A stretch of DNA of 64,000 nucleotides, taken from positions 4,958,473-5,022,472 of the forward strand of contig CP075528.1 of NCBI GenBank assembly GCA_025808875.1, written 5' to 3'. The notes beneath the pieces are model-generated. The model was not told the DNA's origin. It did no database searches and saw only the letters and a program-made list of their open reading frames with translations. Positions 1 to 8,095 of this stretch are shown in pieces (position 1 is the stretch's first letter; each line of letters starts with the position of its first letter). The position numbers and the translations under genes were made by a program. The stretch is from Enhydrobacter sp. GTDB lineage: Bacteria > Pseudomonadota > Alphaproteobacteria > Reyranellales > Reyranellaceae.

Positions 1-1
1 C

Positions 2-871
2 CATGCCGAGGCCGACGGGCTGCCCGGCCTGATCGTCGATCGGTTCGGCGACGTGCTGGCGGTCCAGGTCAATAGCGCGGGCATGGATGGGCTTGCGTCT
101 GTGCTTCTTGAGGCGCTCGAAGCAGAGCTCTCGCCCAAGGTCATTGTCCTGAAGAACGATTCACCCGTACGCGCGTTGGAAGGACTGAAGCGCGAGGTTG
201 TCATCTCCAAGGGCGAGGTCGATCAACCCATCGAGCTGATCGAGAATGACGCACGTTTCGTCGCCGATCTCTCGGGCGGCCAGAAGACCGGCTGGTTCTA
301 CGACCAGCGGGACAATCGTCGCTTCATGGCGGATCTCTCCAGAGATGCGAGCGTGCTCGACGTCTATAGCTACAGCGGCGGCTTCGGCGTACTGGCGGCG
401 AAGGAGGGCGCGCGGTCGGTGGTCTGTGTCGACCGCTCGCAGGCTGCTCTCGACTCGGCCCGTCAGGCGGCCCGGCTCAACGGCGTCGAGGACAGGGTCG
501 GGTTCGAAAAGAGCGAGGCTTTCGAGACGCTCGAGGAACTCGGTGCTGCGGGCCGCCGGTTCGAGGTCGTGATCTGCGATCCCCCTGCTTTCGTGAAAAG
601 CCGCAAGGACTTGAAGGTCGGCGCACAGGGCTATCGCAAGCTGGTGCGGCTGGCGGCGCCGTTGGTCACGCCAGGTGGATTCCTCTTCGTTGCCTCGTGT
701 TCGCACCTGGTCGATCCCTCGCTGTTCGCCGAGCAGGTTCGCCGCGGCTTGCGTGACGCCGAGCGCGACGGCCGCATTCTGCGCAGTTCTGGAGCCGCGC
801 TCGATCATCCCGTGCATCCCGGCCTGCCCGAGACCGCCTATCTCAAGGCGCTCACCCTGCAGCTCGATTGA
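2..871 (+). CDS. Class I SAM-dependent rRNA methyltransferase, RlmI-like (5' partial)
   Basis: The reading frame is open from the window edge, so the N-terminus (normally a PUA domain in the RlmI/RlmK family) lies outside. The first visible residues, AEADGLPGLIVDRFGD, are the typical linker after PUA. The Rossmann domain shows SAM motif I (VYSYSGGFGVLAA), the motif IV loop (CDPPAFVKS) and an SCS cysteine motif typical of 23S rRNA m5C methyltransferases. The family methylates C1962-type positions in 23S rRNA using S-adenosylmethionine. The next gene starts 7 bp downstream, suggesting co-transcription. Family assignment is firm, but the exact target base is inferred. Confidence 0.88.
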   Translation, partial: HAEADGLPGLIVDRFGDVLAVQVNSAGMDGLASVLLEALEAELSPKVIVLKNDSPVRALEGLKREVVISKGEVDQPIELIENDARFVADLSGGQKTGWFYDQRDNRRFMADLSRDASVLDVYSYSGGFGVLAAKEGARSVVCVDRSQAALDSARQAARLNGVEDRVGFEKSEAFETLEELGAAGRRFEVVICDPPAFVKSRKDLKVGAQGYRKLVRLAAPLVTPGGFLFVASCSHLVDPSLFAEQVRRGLRDAERDGRILRSSGAALDHPVHPGLPETAYLKALTLQLD

Positions 872-878
872 TCGCGGC

Positions 879-1886
879 ATGCTCGGGCCGGGTCCACGCA
901 ACCTTATCACCGATGTCGATGGCCTTGCCGTCGGCAGCGTCGCGGATACGAAGTTGCGTTCGGGCGTCACCGTCCTGCTGTGCGATCGCCCGTCGGTCGC
1001 ATCGGTCGACGTGCGCGGCGGCGCACCGGGAACGCGCGAGACCGATCTGCTCGATCCGTCGTGCCGCGTCGATCGCGTCGATGCGATTTGCCTCTCGGGA
1101 GGGTCGGCGTTCGGTCTTTCCGCCGCCGACGGCGTGATGCGCTGGCTGAAGGAACGTGGACGCGGCGTGGCGATCGCCGATGTGGTGGTGCCGATCGTGC
1201 CGACGGCGATCCTCTTCGACCTGCTGAACGGGGGCGACAAGAACTGGCAGTGGCCGCCCTATCGCGAACTCGCCTATCAGGCGGCGGAGCGGGCGGGGCT
1301 CGACTTCGAGCTCGGCAACACGGGCGCCGGCATGGGCGCCAACGCGGGCAACCTGAAGGGCGGCTTGGGCAGTGCGTCGGCGGTCGATCCGGCGACAGGC
1401 CTCCAAGTCGGCGCGCTGGTCGCCGTCAATGCACGAGGCTACGCCACCATGGGTGATATGCCGCAATTCTGGGCATGGGCGCTGGAGCAGGACGGTGAGT
1501 TTGGCGGTCTGCCTCCGCCCGGACATGGTATCGCCTTGCCGATCGCTCACAATCGCGCCGATCTGACCCACGGCGATCCGCGTGGCAACACCACCATCGC
1601 CATCGTCGCGACCAATGCCGGGCTCGACAAGGCCTCGGCCCAGCGCATGGCCATGATGGCCCAGGATGGTTTGGCGCGCTCCATCCGACCGGTGCACACG
1701 CCGCAGGACGGCGATACCGTGTTCGCGGTGGCGACCGGTGCGATCGAGCTTGGCAGCGATGCGCTGGCCTTGGGCGAACTCGGCACGCTGGCTGCGGATT
1801 GCCTGGCGCGGGCGGTGGCGCGCGGCGTCTATCACGCCGCGACGCTCGGGGCGTCACGCGGCTGGCGGGACGTGTTCGGCCGTTGA
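879..1886 (+). CDS. P1 family peptidase (S58, DmpA/aminopeptidase type)
   Basis: This 335-residue protein starts MLGPGPRNLITDVDGL, the usual opening of S58 peptidases, which fixes the start at the ATG 7 bp after the methyltransferase. The family cleaves itself between two internal residues to release an N-terminal Ser/Thr nucleophile. The matching site here is RGNTTI at about residues 235-240, with T238 or T239 as the likely nucleophile. Glycine-rich stretches at 72-80 (LSGGSAFGL) and 146-165 (GNTGAGMGANAGNLKGG) are family hallmarks. Relatives act as D-esterase/L-aminopeptidases or beta-peptidases. A peptide importer follows 32 bp downstream, so a role in peptide use is plausible but inferred. 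Confidence 0.88.
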   Translation: MLGPGPRNLITDVDGLAVGSVADTKLRSGVTVLLCDRPSVASVDVRGGAPGTRETDLLDPSCRVDRVDAICLSGGSAFGLSAADGVMRWLKERGRGVAIADVVVPIVPTAILFDLLNGGDKNWQWPPYRELAYQAAERAGLDFELGNTGAGMGANAGNLKGGLGSASAVDPATGLQVGALVAVNARGYATMGDMPQFWAWALEQDGEFGGLPPPGHGIALPIAHNRADLTHGDPRGNTTIAIVATNAGLDKASAQRMAMMAQDGLARSIRPVHTPQDGDTVFAVATGAIELGSDALALGELGTLAADCLARAVARGVYHAATLGASRGWRDVFGR

Positions 1887-1918
1887 TAGACTGCCGCTGC
1901 AACACCGGAGGACTATCC

Positions 1919-3415
1919 GTGAATTCTCCTTCTCGCCGTCAATTCGTGGCAGCCGCGGCGGCAGCGACGGCAACACTCGGTTTCGGCCCCGATGTATGGG
2001 CACAAACCAAGGATCGCTTGGTGATCGGCATGTCGCTGGAGCCGCCGGTCCTCGATCCGACCAAGAATGCCGCGGCCGCCATCCGCGAGATCACCAGCCC
2101 CAGTATCTACGAGGCTCTCGGCCGAATCGATCGAACCGGAGCCATTCAACCGAACCTGGCCGAGAGCTGGTCGATCTCCGAGGACGGAAAGGAATACGTC
2201 TTCAAGCTGCGGCGGGGCGTGAGGTTCCACGATGGTGAGGCATTCGATGCGTCGGTGGCCAAGTCCTCGTTGGAGCGACTCTATGCCAAGGATTCCACGG
2301 TGCCGGCCAAGTCGCTGTTTACCGACATCGAAACGGTCGAGGCCGTCGACGAGGCGACTGTCAGGATCACGCTGAAGTCGCCCAATTCCTATCTGCTCTA
2401 TGCGCTGTCGCTCGGCGACGCCGGGATCATGCACCCCAAGTCGATGGCGACCAACGACAAGAAGCCGGTCGGCACCGGACCCTTCGTGTTCAAGGAGCGC
2501 AAGGAAGGCGATTCTGTCACGTTGGAGAGATGGCCGGGATACCGCGACCTCGGCGACATCAAGCTCAAGACCGTGGTCTTCAAGGTGGTCAAGGATCCGT
2601 CGGCCCAGGTGAGCTCTCTCTTGGCAGGCGATGTCGACACATTCCCCGGATTCCAGGCGCCGGAGTTGGTCGAACGGCTGAAGAGGGATGCCCGCTTCGC
2701 CGTCGTCGTCGGCACTACCGAAGGTGAAGTCATCATGGCGACCAACAACGGCAAGAAGCCGTTCGACAATCCTAAGGTGCGCCAGGCGATGGCCCATGCT
2801 CTCAATCGCGAGGAGTTGATCGCTGCCGAATCGGGGTTTGGGACGCCGATCGGCAGCCACTTCCCGCCGCACAACAAGGCATATGTCGATCTCACCGGGA
2901 CGTATCCGTTCGACATCGCAAAGGCCAAGGCGCTGCTCGCCGAGGCCGGTCATCCCAACGGGTTCGAGGCGAGCCTGAAATTGCCGCCTGTCGGATACGC
3001 CCAGCGCGCAGGCGAAGTGCTGGCGAGCCAGCTCGGCAAGATCGGCATCAAGGTGGCGATTACACAGCTTCAATGGCCGCAGTGGCTGGCCGAGGTGTTC
3101 CGGGAGAAGAACTACGACTTGACGGTGGTTGCCCACACCGAGGCCAACGACCTGGATCGCTACGCGCGGGAGAACTACTACTGGAACTACAATTCGGCGG
3201 AGTTCCGAGCCAAGTGGCGGGAAGTCTTGTCGTCGACCGACTTCGCCAGGCGCGACGAGCTCCTGAAGGAGTGCCAGCGCATCATTGCGCGCGATGCCGT
3301 CAACGGGTTTCTCTATCAGCTCGCCAAGATCGGCGTTTGGAAGAAGGATCTCGTCGGCATGTGGGAGAACTCGCCTTCGCCGCAGGCCAATCTCGCGGGC
3401 GTGTACTGGAGGTAG
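1919..3415 (+). CDS. Peptide ABC transporter substrate-binding protein (SBP_bac_5, Tat-type signal)
   Basis: A GTG start is chosen because a GGAGGA ribosome-binding site lies just upstream and the protein then begins with a signal peptide. The start NSPSRRQFVAAAAAA carries a twin-arginine motif, and cleavage is likely after VWA, about residue 30. The 498-residue length and internal signatures (GTGPFVFKERKEGD, NNGKKPFDNPKVRQA) match periplasmic binding proteins of the dipeptide/oligopeptide/nickel family. It would capture a peptide-like ligand in the periplasm and deliver it to the two permeases encoded next. The ligand cannot be told from sequence. Export through Tat is unusual but not rare in alphaproteobacteria. 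Confidence 0.9.
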   Translation: MNSPSRRQFVAAAAAATATLGFGPDVWAQTKDRLVIGMSLEPPVLDPTKNAAAAIREITSPSIYEALGRIDRTGAIQPNLAESWSISEDGKEYVFKLRRGVRFHDGEAFDASVAKSSLERLYAKDSTVPAKSLFTDIETVEAVDEATVRITLKSPNSYLLYALSLGDAGIMHPKSMATNDKKPVGTGPFVFKERKEGDSVTLERWPGYRDLGDIKLKTVVFKVVKDPSAQVSSLLAGDVDTFPGFQAPELVERLKRDARFAVVVGTTEGEVIMATNNGKKPFDNPKVRQAMAHALNREELIAAESGFGTPIGSHFPPHNKAYVDLTGTYPFDIAKAKALLAEAGHPNGFEASLKLPPVGYAQRAGEVLASQLGKIGIKVAITQLQWPQWLAEVFREKNYDLTVVAHTEANDLDRYARENYYWNYNSAEFRAKWREVLSSTDFARRDELLKECQRIIARDAVNGFLYQLAKIGVWKKDLVGMWENSPSPQANLAGVYWR

Positions 3416-3461
3416 TGGCCGCCCCCCAAGCTGAAGGCCACGGGCTGACGATGCTGTCGCT

Positions 3462-4409
3462 ATGATCGAGTTCCTCTCGCGGCGGCTCGTTGCCGCGTTG
3501 GTGACCTTGGCGATGGCGACGGTCGTCGTGTTCGCGGTCGTCGAGGTGCTACCTGGCGATCCCGCGGAAGTCATGCTCGGCACCGAGGCGCGGCCCGACA
3601 CGCTTGCCGCCCTGCGGGCAAAATACGGCTTCGATCGTCCACTGGTCGAGCGTTACGCGACCTGGATCGGCGGGCTGGCGACGTTCGATCTCGGCGCCAG
3701 CCACGCCTATGGCACACCGGTCTCCAAGCTCATCGGCGATCGGCTGGTCGTCACCCTGCCACTCGGTGCCATGGCGCTGTCGTGGGCGACATTGGTGGCG
3801 ATTCCGCTCGGCGTGTTCGCTGCCTGGCGGCACGGCCGGCCGGGTGACTGGGGCGTGATGGGTTTCACCCAGATCGGCATCTCGATCCCGAACTTCTGGT
3901 TCGGCATTGTCTTGGTGCTGGTGTTTGCCGTGACCTGGCAGCTCTTCCCGGCGGGTGGCTTTCCGGGATGGGGACAGGATGTCGTCAAGTCCCTGCATGC
4001 ACTGGTGCTGCCGGCGGCGGCGTTGTCGCTGGGCGAGATCGCCATCCTTACCCGCGTCACCCGATCGGCGATGCTCGACACCCTGCGCGAGGACTATGTG
4101 CGTACGGCCCGCGCCAAGGGGGCGCCCGAGCGGACTGTTCTTTTCCGGCATGCGCTGCGCAACGCACTGATTCCGGTGACGACGGTCGCCGGCCTGATCG
4201 CGGGTTTCCTCATTGCTGGTGCGGTGATCATCGAAAGCGTCTTCCGCCTGCCCGGGGTCGGACAACTCGTCTACGACTCGATCAACAATCGCGATCTGAT
4301 CGTGATCAAGAATGTCGTGATCCTGTTTACGGTACTCGTGCTGGCGGTGAACCTGCTGGTCGACCTCGCCTACGCGCTGCTCGATCCGCGACCGCGGATT
4401 CGCGCATGA
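3462..4409 (+). CDS. Peptide ABC transporter permease, DppB type
   Basis: The 315-residue integral membrane protein opens with MIEFLSRRLVAALVTL, the classic DppB/GsiC beginning. The EAA loop that contacts the ATPase is visible as DYVRTARAKGAPERTVLF followed by RHALRNALIPV near residues 205-235. It has about six membrane segments. It forms the heterodimeric channel with the next gene product, whose start codon overlaps its stop (ATGA). The binding protein lies 46 bp upstream. No ATPase gene of the DppD/DppF type follows, so the system must borrow ATPases encoded elsewhere. Confidence 0.93.
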   Translation: MIEFLSRRLVAALVTLAMATVVVFAVVEVLPGDPAEVMLGTEARPDTLAALRAKYGFDRPLVERYATWIGGLATFDLGASHAYGTPVSKLIGDRLVVTLPLGAMALSWATLVAIPLGVFAAWRHGRPGDWGVMGFTQIGISIPNFWFGIVLVLVFAVTWQLFPAGGFPGWGQDVVKSLHALVLPAAALSLGEIAILTRVTRSAMLDTLREDYVRTARAKGAPERTVLFRHALRNALIPVTTVAGLIAGFLIAGAVIIESVFRLPGVGQLVYDSINNRDLIVIKNVVILFTVLVLAVNLLVDLAYALLDPRPRIRA

Positions 4410-5248
4410 AGAATTTTCTGGCGCGTGCCGGGCGACACGTCGGATTCCAGATCGGCGCGGTGCTGTTGCTCCTGTTCATCGGTACCGCCCTCGTGTCTCT
4501 CTTCTGGACGCCGCATCCGGTCGAAGAACTGCAGATGCGGGCCAAGCTGATGCCATCCTCCGCAAAGTACTGGCTGGGAACAGATCATCTCGGCCGCGAC
4601 GTGCTCTCGCGCATCATGGTGGGCGCCCAGACGTCGATCGCGGTCGGCCTGATCGCTGTCGTCCTCGGCATGTCGGCGGGCGTCGCGCTGGGCGCATGGG
4701 CTGCGGCGCGAGGTGGTTGGGTCGACGAGGCGCTGTCGCGTACCTCCGATCTCATCTTCGCCTTCCCGGCGGTGCTGATCGCCATTCTCATTACGTCCGT
4801 CCTGGGAGCCAGCGCACAAAACGCCATTCTCGCCATCGCCATCTTCAACGTTCCGGTGTTCGCGCGCGTGACCCGCGGCGCTGCGTTGTCGATGTGGGGC
4901 CGCGACTTCGTGCGTGCGGCGACGGCCATGGGGCGGGGTCCGGTCGGCATCACCCTGCATCATGTCCTGCCCAACATAGCCAGCATCCTGATCGTCCAGG
5001 CGACGATTCAGTTCGCGGTGGCGATCTTGGCCGAAGCGGGGCTCTCCTATCTCGGGCTCGGTGCCCAGCCGCCGGTGCCGTCGTGGGGGCGGATGCTGCG
5101 CGATGCGCAGACCTACATCTTCCAAGCACCGGGGTTGGCAGTATGGCCGGGCTGCGCCATTGCCGCGGCCGTGCTCGGCCTGAACATGCTGGGGGACGGC
5201 CTGCGCGATCTGCTAGATCCGCGGCTTCGCCTGATGCGCGTGGGATAG
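4406..5248 (+). CDS. Peptide ABC transporter permease, DppC type
   Basis: The ATG overlaps the previous stop by 4 bp, indicating translational coupling. The 280-residue protein contains the DppC signature WLGTDHLGRDVLSRIMVGAQ near residues 52-71 and the EAA-like loop DFVRAATAMGRGPVGIT. It ends with the family motif GDGLRDLLDPRLR. It pairs with the DppB-type permease in the inner membrane. The gene ends the rightward operon, and the next gene is convergent 30 bp away. The substrate is not predictable. Confidence 0.93.
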   Translation: MKNFLARAGRHVGFQIGAVLLLLFIGTALVSLFWTPHPVEELQMRAKLMPSSAKYWLGTDHLGRDVLSRIMVGAQTSIAVGLIAVVLGMSAGVALGAWAAARGGWVDEALSRTSDLIFAFPAVLIAILITSVLGASAQNAILAIAIFNVPVFARVTRGAALSMWGRDFVRAATAMGRGPVGITLHHVLPNIASILIVQATIQFAVAILAEAGLSYLGLGAQPPVPSWGRMLRDAQTYIFQAPGLAVWPGCAIAAAVLGLNMLGDGLRDLLDPRLRLMRVG

Positions 5249-5278
5249 GCCTCGATTGTCGAGCCCGGGAGCGGACCG

Positions 5279-6124
5279 TCAGACCGGCCGGTCGCCGCAA
5301 ATCTGGATGCGCCGCATGAGACGGCGAAACGGCCCGGTATCGCCCAACGCGATGTGCTTGGCGCTTCGATTGTCCCAGAACGCAATCGAGCCCTTCTGCC
5401 ATCGGAAGCGGAAAGTGAATTCCGGCCGGTTGCCGTGCTCCATCAGGAAGTCGAGCAGCGGCTTGCTCTCGGCTTCCGTCATGCCTTCGAAGGCGACGGT
5501 GTAAGACTTGTTGACGAACAGCATCTTGCGGCCGTTCTCGGGGTTCGTGCGCACGACCGGGTGGACACTGCGTGTCTCGCGCCAGTCCGCTCCATCGCGG
5601 TGCTTCGTCGAACGCCCCTTGTTCTTGCCGGCCTGCGGCCCCGCCACCATGATGTCGCTGTGCACGGCCCGCAGACCGTGCAGCATCTTCTTCATGCCGT
5701 CCGACAGCGCTTCGTAGGCCAGGTACTGGTTGGCGAACATCGTGTCGCCACCGTAGGGCGGCACATCGATGCCGTAGAGGATCGCGCCCATCGGCGGCTC
5801 GGGCCACATCGTGGTATCGGCATGCCAGTCCTCGCCGACGTAGCCGGTGTCGCCCGGCTCGCGCCGCACCATGACGATCTCGGGATCGTCTCCCATGCCC
5901 TTGTAGTTGGGATGCACGAATATCTCGCCGAACTTTCGGGCAAAGGCTTTGTGGCGTGCGACATCGAGTTCCTGGTCGCGGAAGAACACGACGCAGTGCT
6001 CGTTCAGGGCGTCGCGAATCTCGCGCACCGTGTCGTCGTCGAGGTCCTGGGCGACATCGACGCCCGAAATCTCCGCGCCGCCAGCGCCCGAGAGCTGCTT
6101 CACCTCGATGCGGCTGTTCCTCAT
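5279..6124 (-). CDS. TauD/TfdA family Fe(II)/2-oxoglutarate-dependent dioxygenase
   Basis: The 281-residue protein carries the facial-triad residues of this family: H101 and D103 in WHADTTM, and the distal H257 in WDNRSAKH. R267 or R268 is a likely 2-oxoglutarate anchor. The segment HPVVRTNPENGRKMLFVN is diagnostic of TauD-type enzymes, which hydroxylate sulfonates, phenoxyacids or related small acids and release the hydroxylated group. The start is supported by a strong AGGAGG 5-6 bases upstream. It is divergent from tamA and stands alone, with no sulfonate transporter adjacent, so the substrate is unknown. Confidence 0.9.
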   Translation of the reverse strand: MRNSRIEVKQLSGAGGAEISGVDVAQDLDDDTVREIRDALNEHCVVFFRDQELDVARHKAFARKFGEIFVHPNYKGMGDDPEIVMVRREPGDTGYVGEDWHADTTMWPEPPMGAILYGIDVPPYGGDTMFANQYLAYEALSDGMKKMLHGLRAVHSDIMVAGPQAGKNKGRSTKHRDGADWRETRSVHPVVRTNPENGRKMLFVNKSYTVAFEGMTEAESKPLLDFLMEHGNRPEFTFRFRWQKGSIAFWDNRSAKHIALGDTGPFRRLMRRIQICGDRPV

Positions 6125-6133
6125 GGCGACCTC

Positions 6134-6153
6134 CTGCTAGTAGAGCCTAGCAG
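6134..6153. promoter_or_regulatory. Dyad symmetry upstream of the dioxygenase gene (possible operator)
   Basis: CTGCTAG and CTAGCAG form a perfect 7-bp inverted repeat around a 6-nt centre (TAGAGC). It ends 10 bases before the dioxygenase start and overlaps the ribosome-binding-site region. It lies in the 111-bp divergent region between the dioxygenase and tamA. The position fits an operator or an RNA hairpin that masks the leader. No regulator gene is adjacent. Confidence 0.35.
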
Positions 6154-6235
6154 TGTCGGATGAGGCATCCAACGGTCCTTTGAGACGTTAGGTTTCCATA
6201 CTGTCGCCATGTTCGCCGAACTACGAAGGATTCCG

Positions 6236-8095
6236 ATGCAGCGGCGAACCCGCCTCGACAACATCTGGCGATGTCTGGTCGTTTCGGCGGCGATGGTCCT
6301 TGCCGCCCAGGCCGCCCATGCGCGCAAGGCCGAAATCACCCTGTCGATCGTCGGCGACCAGCGCATGGCCGCCGAGCTCCAAGGACTGATCGATGCTCTC
6401 GACAAGGATACACCGCTCTCCGGCGATGCCCTGTCGTTGTTGCAGGGCGCACAGGCCCGGCGCGCCCGTCTTGAGACGGCCCTGCGTTCGCGTGGCTTCT
6501 ACGACGCGGAGGTTCACACGACGTATTCGGGGCGCACGATCGACGAGCCGGAGGCTCTCGATGCCATTGCGGTTGCGCCCGCTTCGGAGACGATCAATTT
6601 TGCGGTTCTGATCCAGACAGGATCGCGCTATCGCGTCGCCACCCTGGCGATCCGTCCCGCAGGACAGGCGACGACGTCGCTTGCCATCGATCTGGACCAA
6701 CTGTCGCTGAAGGTGGGCAGTCCCGCCGACGCCGCCGAGATCCTGAAGACCGAACAGCAAATACTCGAGCAGCTTCGCGAGCGCGGCCATGCGCTGGCGG
6801 CGGCGCGGCCGCGCGAAGTCGTGATCGACTACGCCGTCAAGGAAGCCTACGTCACCTACGTGATCGAGGAGGGACCCTTGGCCTCGATGGGTCCGGTGCG
6901 ATTCTCGGGAACGCAAGAGATCGACACGAAGTACCTGCAGCGCCGTGTCCCCTTCTCGCAGGGCGAGCCCTATCGGCCGGGCAGGGTCAATGAATTGCGC
7001 GACCGGATGACGTCACTCGGTGTGTTCAACTCCGTGCGCGTCACGCCGGCCAGCCAACTCGAAGCCGACGGCAGGCTGCCGATCGACGTCGAGCTTCGCG
7101 ACCGGGCGCAGCGATCGGTCGGCTTCGGCGTCGCCTACGAGACGCAGCTCGGCTTCTCGGTCAACGCCTACTGGCTGCACCGCAACCTGTTCGGTCAAGC
7201 CGAGAGCTTGCGCCTCGCCACGGAGATGAATCGTATCGGACAGGGCGCGTTCTTCCAGGACTCGGGCTATGCCTTCAAGGCGGACTTCCGCAAGCCCGAC
7301 TGGTGGTTGCCCCAGCAGGATGCGGTGGCGCAGGCGCAGGTCGTGCGGGAGGTGTTCGATGCCTATCGCCGCAAGGCGGTGGTCGGCTCCTTTGGGTTCG
7401 AGCGGACATTCTCCCCGCATTGGCGGGCCAAGGTGAGTCTCGCGGGCGACTACTCCGAGATCGAGGCCCATGGGACCACGCGCACCTTTGCGCTTGTGGG
7501 TCTGCCGATGTCGGTGACGCTCGACCGGGCCAACAGCGCGGTCGAACCGACCAAGGGATACCGTTTCACCCTGGCGGCGGCGCCCTACATGGATGCCAAG
7601 AACCAGAACGACGTCTTCAGCATCCTGCGGCTCACCGGGGCGGGCTATCTCGATATCAGCGGGAACGGTCGCAGCGTTCTCGCCGGCCGCGCATCCTACG
7701 GCATGATCCCCGGGGCAAGCACGAGTCTGACCCCGCCCGACAAGCTCTTCTATGCCGGCGGCGGTGGTTCGGTGCGTGGCTTCGCCTATCAGAGTGCCGG
7801 TCCACGCGATGCCTTCAACACGCCGATCGGCGGGGCGAGCGTGGTGGAGGGAAGCCTCGAGTTTCGCCAGCGCATTGGCCAGTCGTTCGGCGCGGTCGCG
7901 TTCGTCGATGCCGGCAGCGCCTATCTCGACGTCTGGCCGGACTTTGCGAGCCTGCCGCCGCGTGTCGGTGCTGGCGTCGGCCTTCGCTACTACACCGGCT
8001 TCGGGCCGGCCCGCCTCGACGTTGCCGTGCCGCTCAACCGGCGCTCCGGCGATGCGCCCTTCGGCATCTACGTCAGCCTCGGGCAGGCGTTCTGA
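6236..8095 (+). CDS. tamA: TamA: Omp85-family outer membrane translocation/assembly protein
   Basis: The 619-residue protein has a signal peptide (hydrophobic CLVVSAAMVLAAQAAHA, cleavage about residue 29), POTRA-like repeats over roughly residues 30-290, and a C-terminal Omp85 beta-barrel ending in Phe (VSLGQAF). The barrel contains the conserved VRGF motif at about residue 512, which occupies the pore in BamA/TamA. TamA works with TamB to insert or supply outer-membrane components. The ATG at 6236 is preferred over 6209 because AAGGA lies at proper spacing before it. The stop overlaps the tamB start (TGATG), as usual for this pair. Confidence 0.92.
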   Translation: MQRRTRLDNIWRCLVVSAAMVLAAQAAHARKAEITLSIVGDQRMAAELQGLIDALDKDTPLSGDALSLLQGAQARRARLETALRSRGFYDAEVHTTYSGRTIDEPEALDAIAVAPASETINFAVLIQTGSRYRVATLAIRPAGQATTSLAIDLDQLSLKVGSPADAAEILKTEQQILEQLRERGHALAAARPREVVIDYAVKEAYVTYVIEEGPLASMGPVRFSGTQEIDTKYLQRRVPFSQGEPYRPGRVNELRDRMTSLGVFNSVRVTPASQLEADGRLPIDVELRDRAQRSVGFGVAYETQLGFSVNAYWLHRNLFGQAESLRLATEMNRIGQGAFFQDSGYAFKADFRKPDWWLPQQDAVAQAQVVREVFDAYRRKAVVGSFGFERTFSPHWRAKVSLAGDYSEIEAHGTTRTFALVGLPMSVTLDRANSAVEPTKGYRFTLAAAPYMDAKNQNDVFSILRLTGAGYLDISGNGRSVLAGRASYGMIPGASTSLTPPDKLFYAGGGGSVRGFAYQSAGPRDAFNTPIGGASVVEGSLEFRQRIGQSFGAVAFVDAGSAYLDVWPDFASLPPRVGAGVGLRYYTGFGPARLDVAVPLNRRSGDAPFGIYVSLGQAF

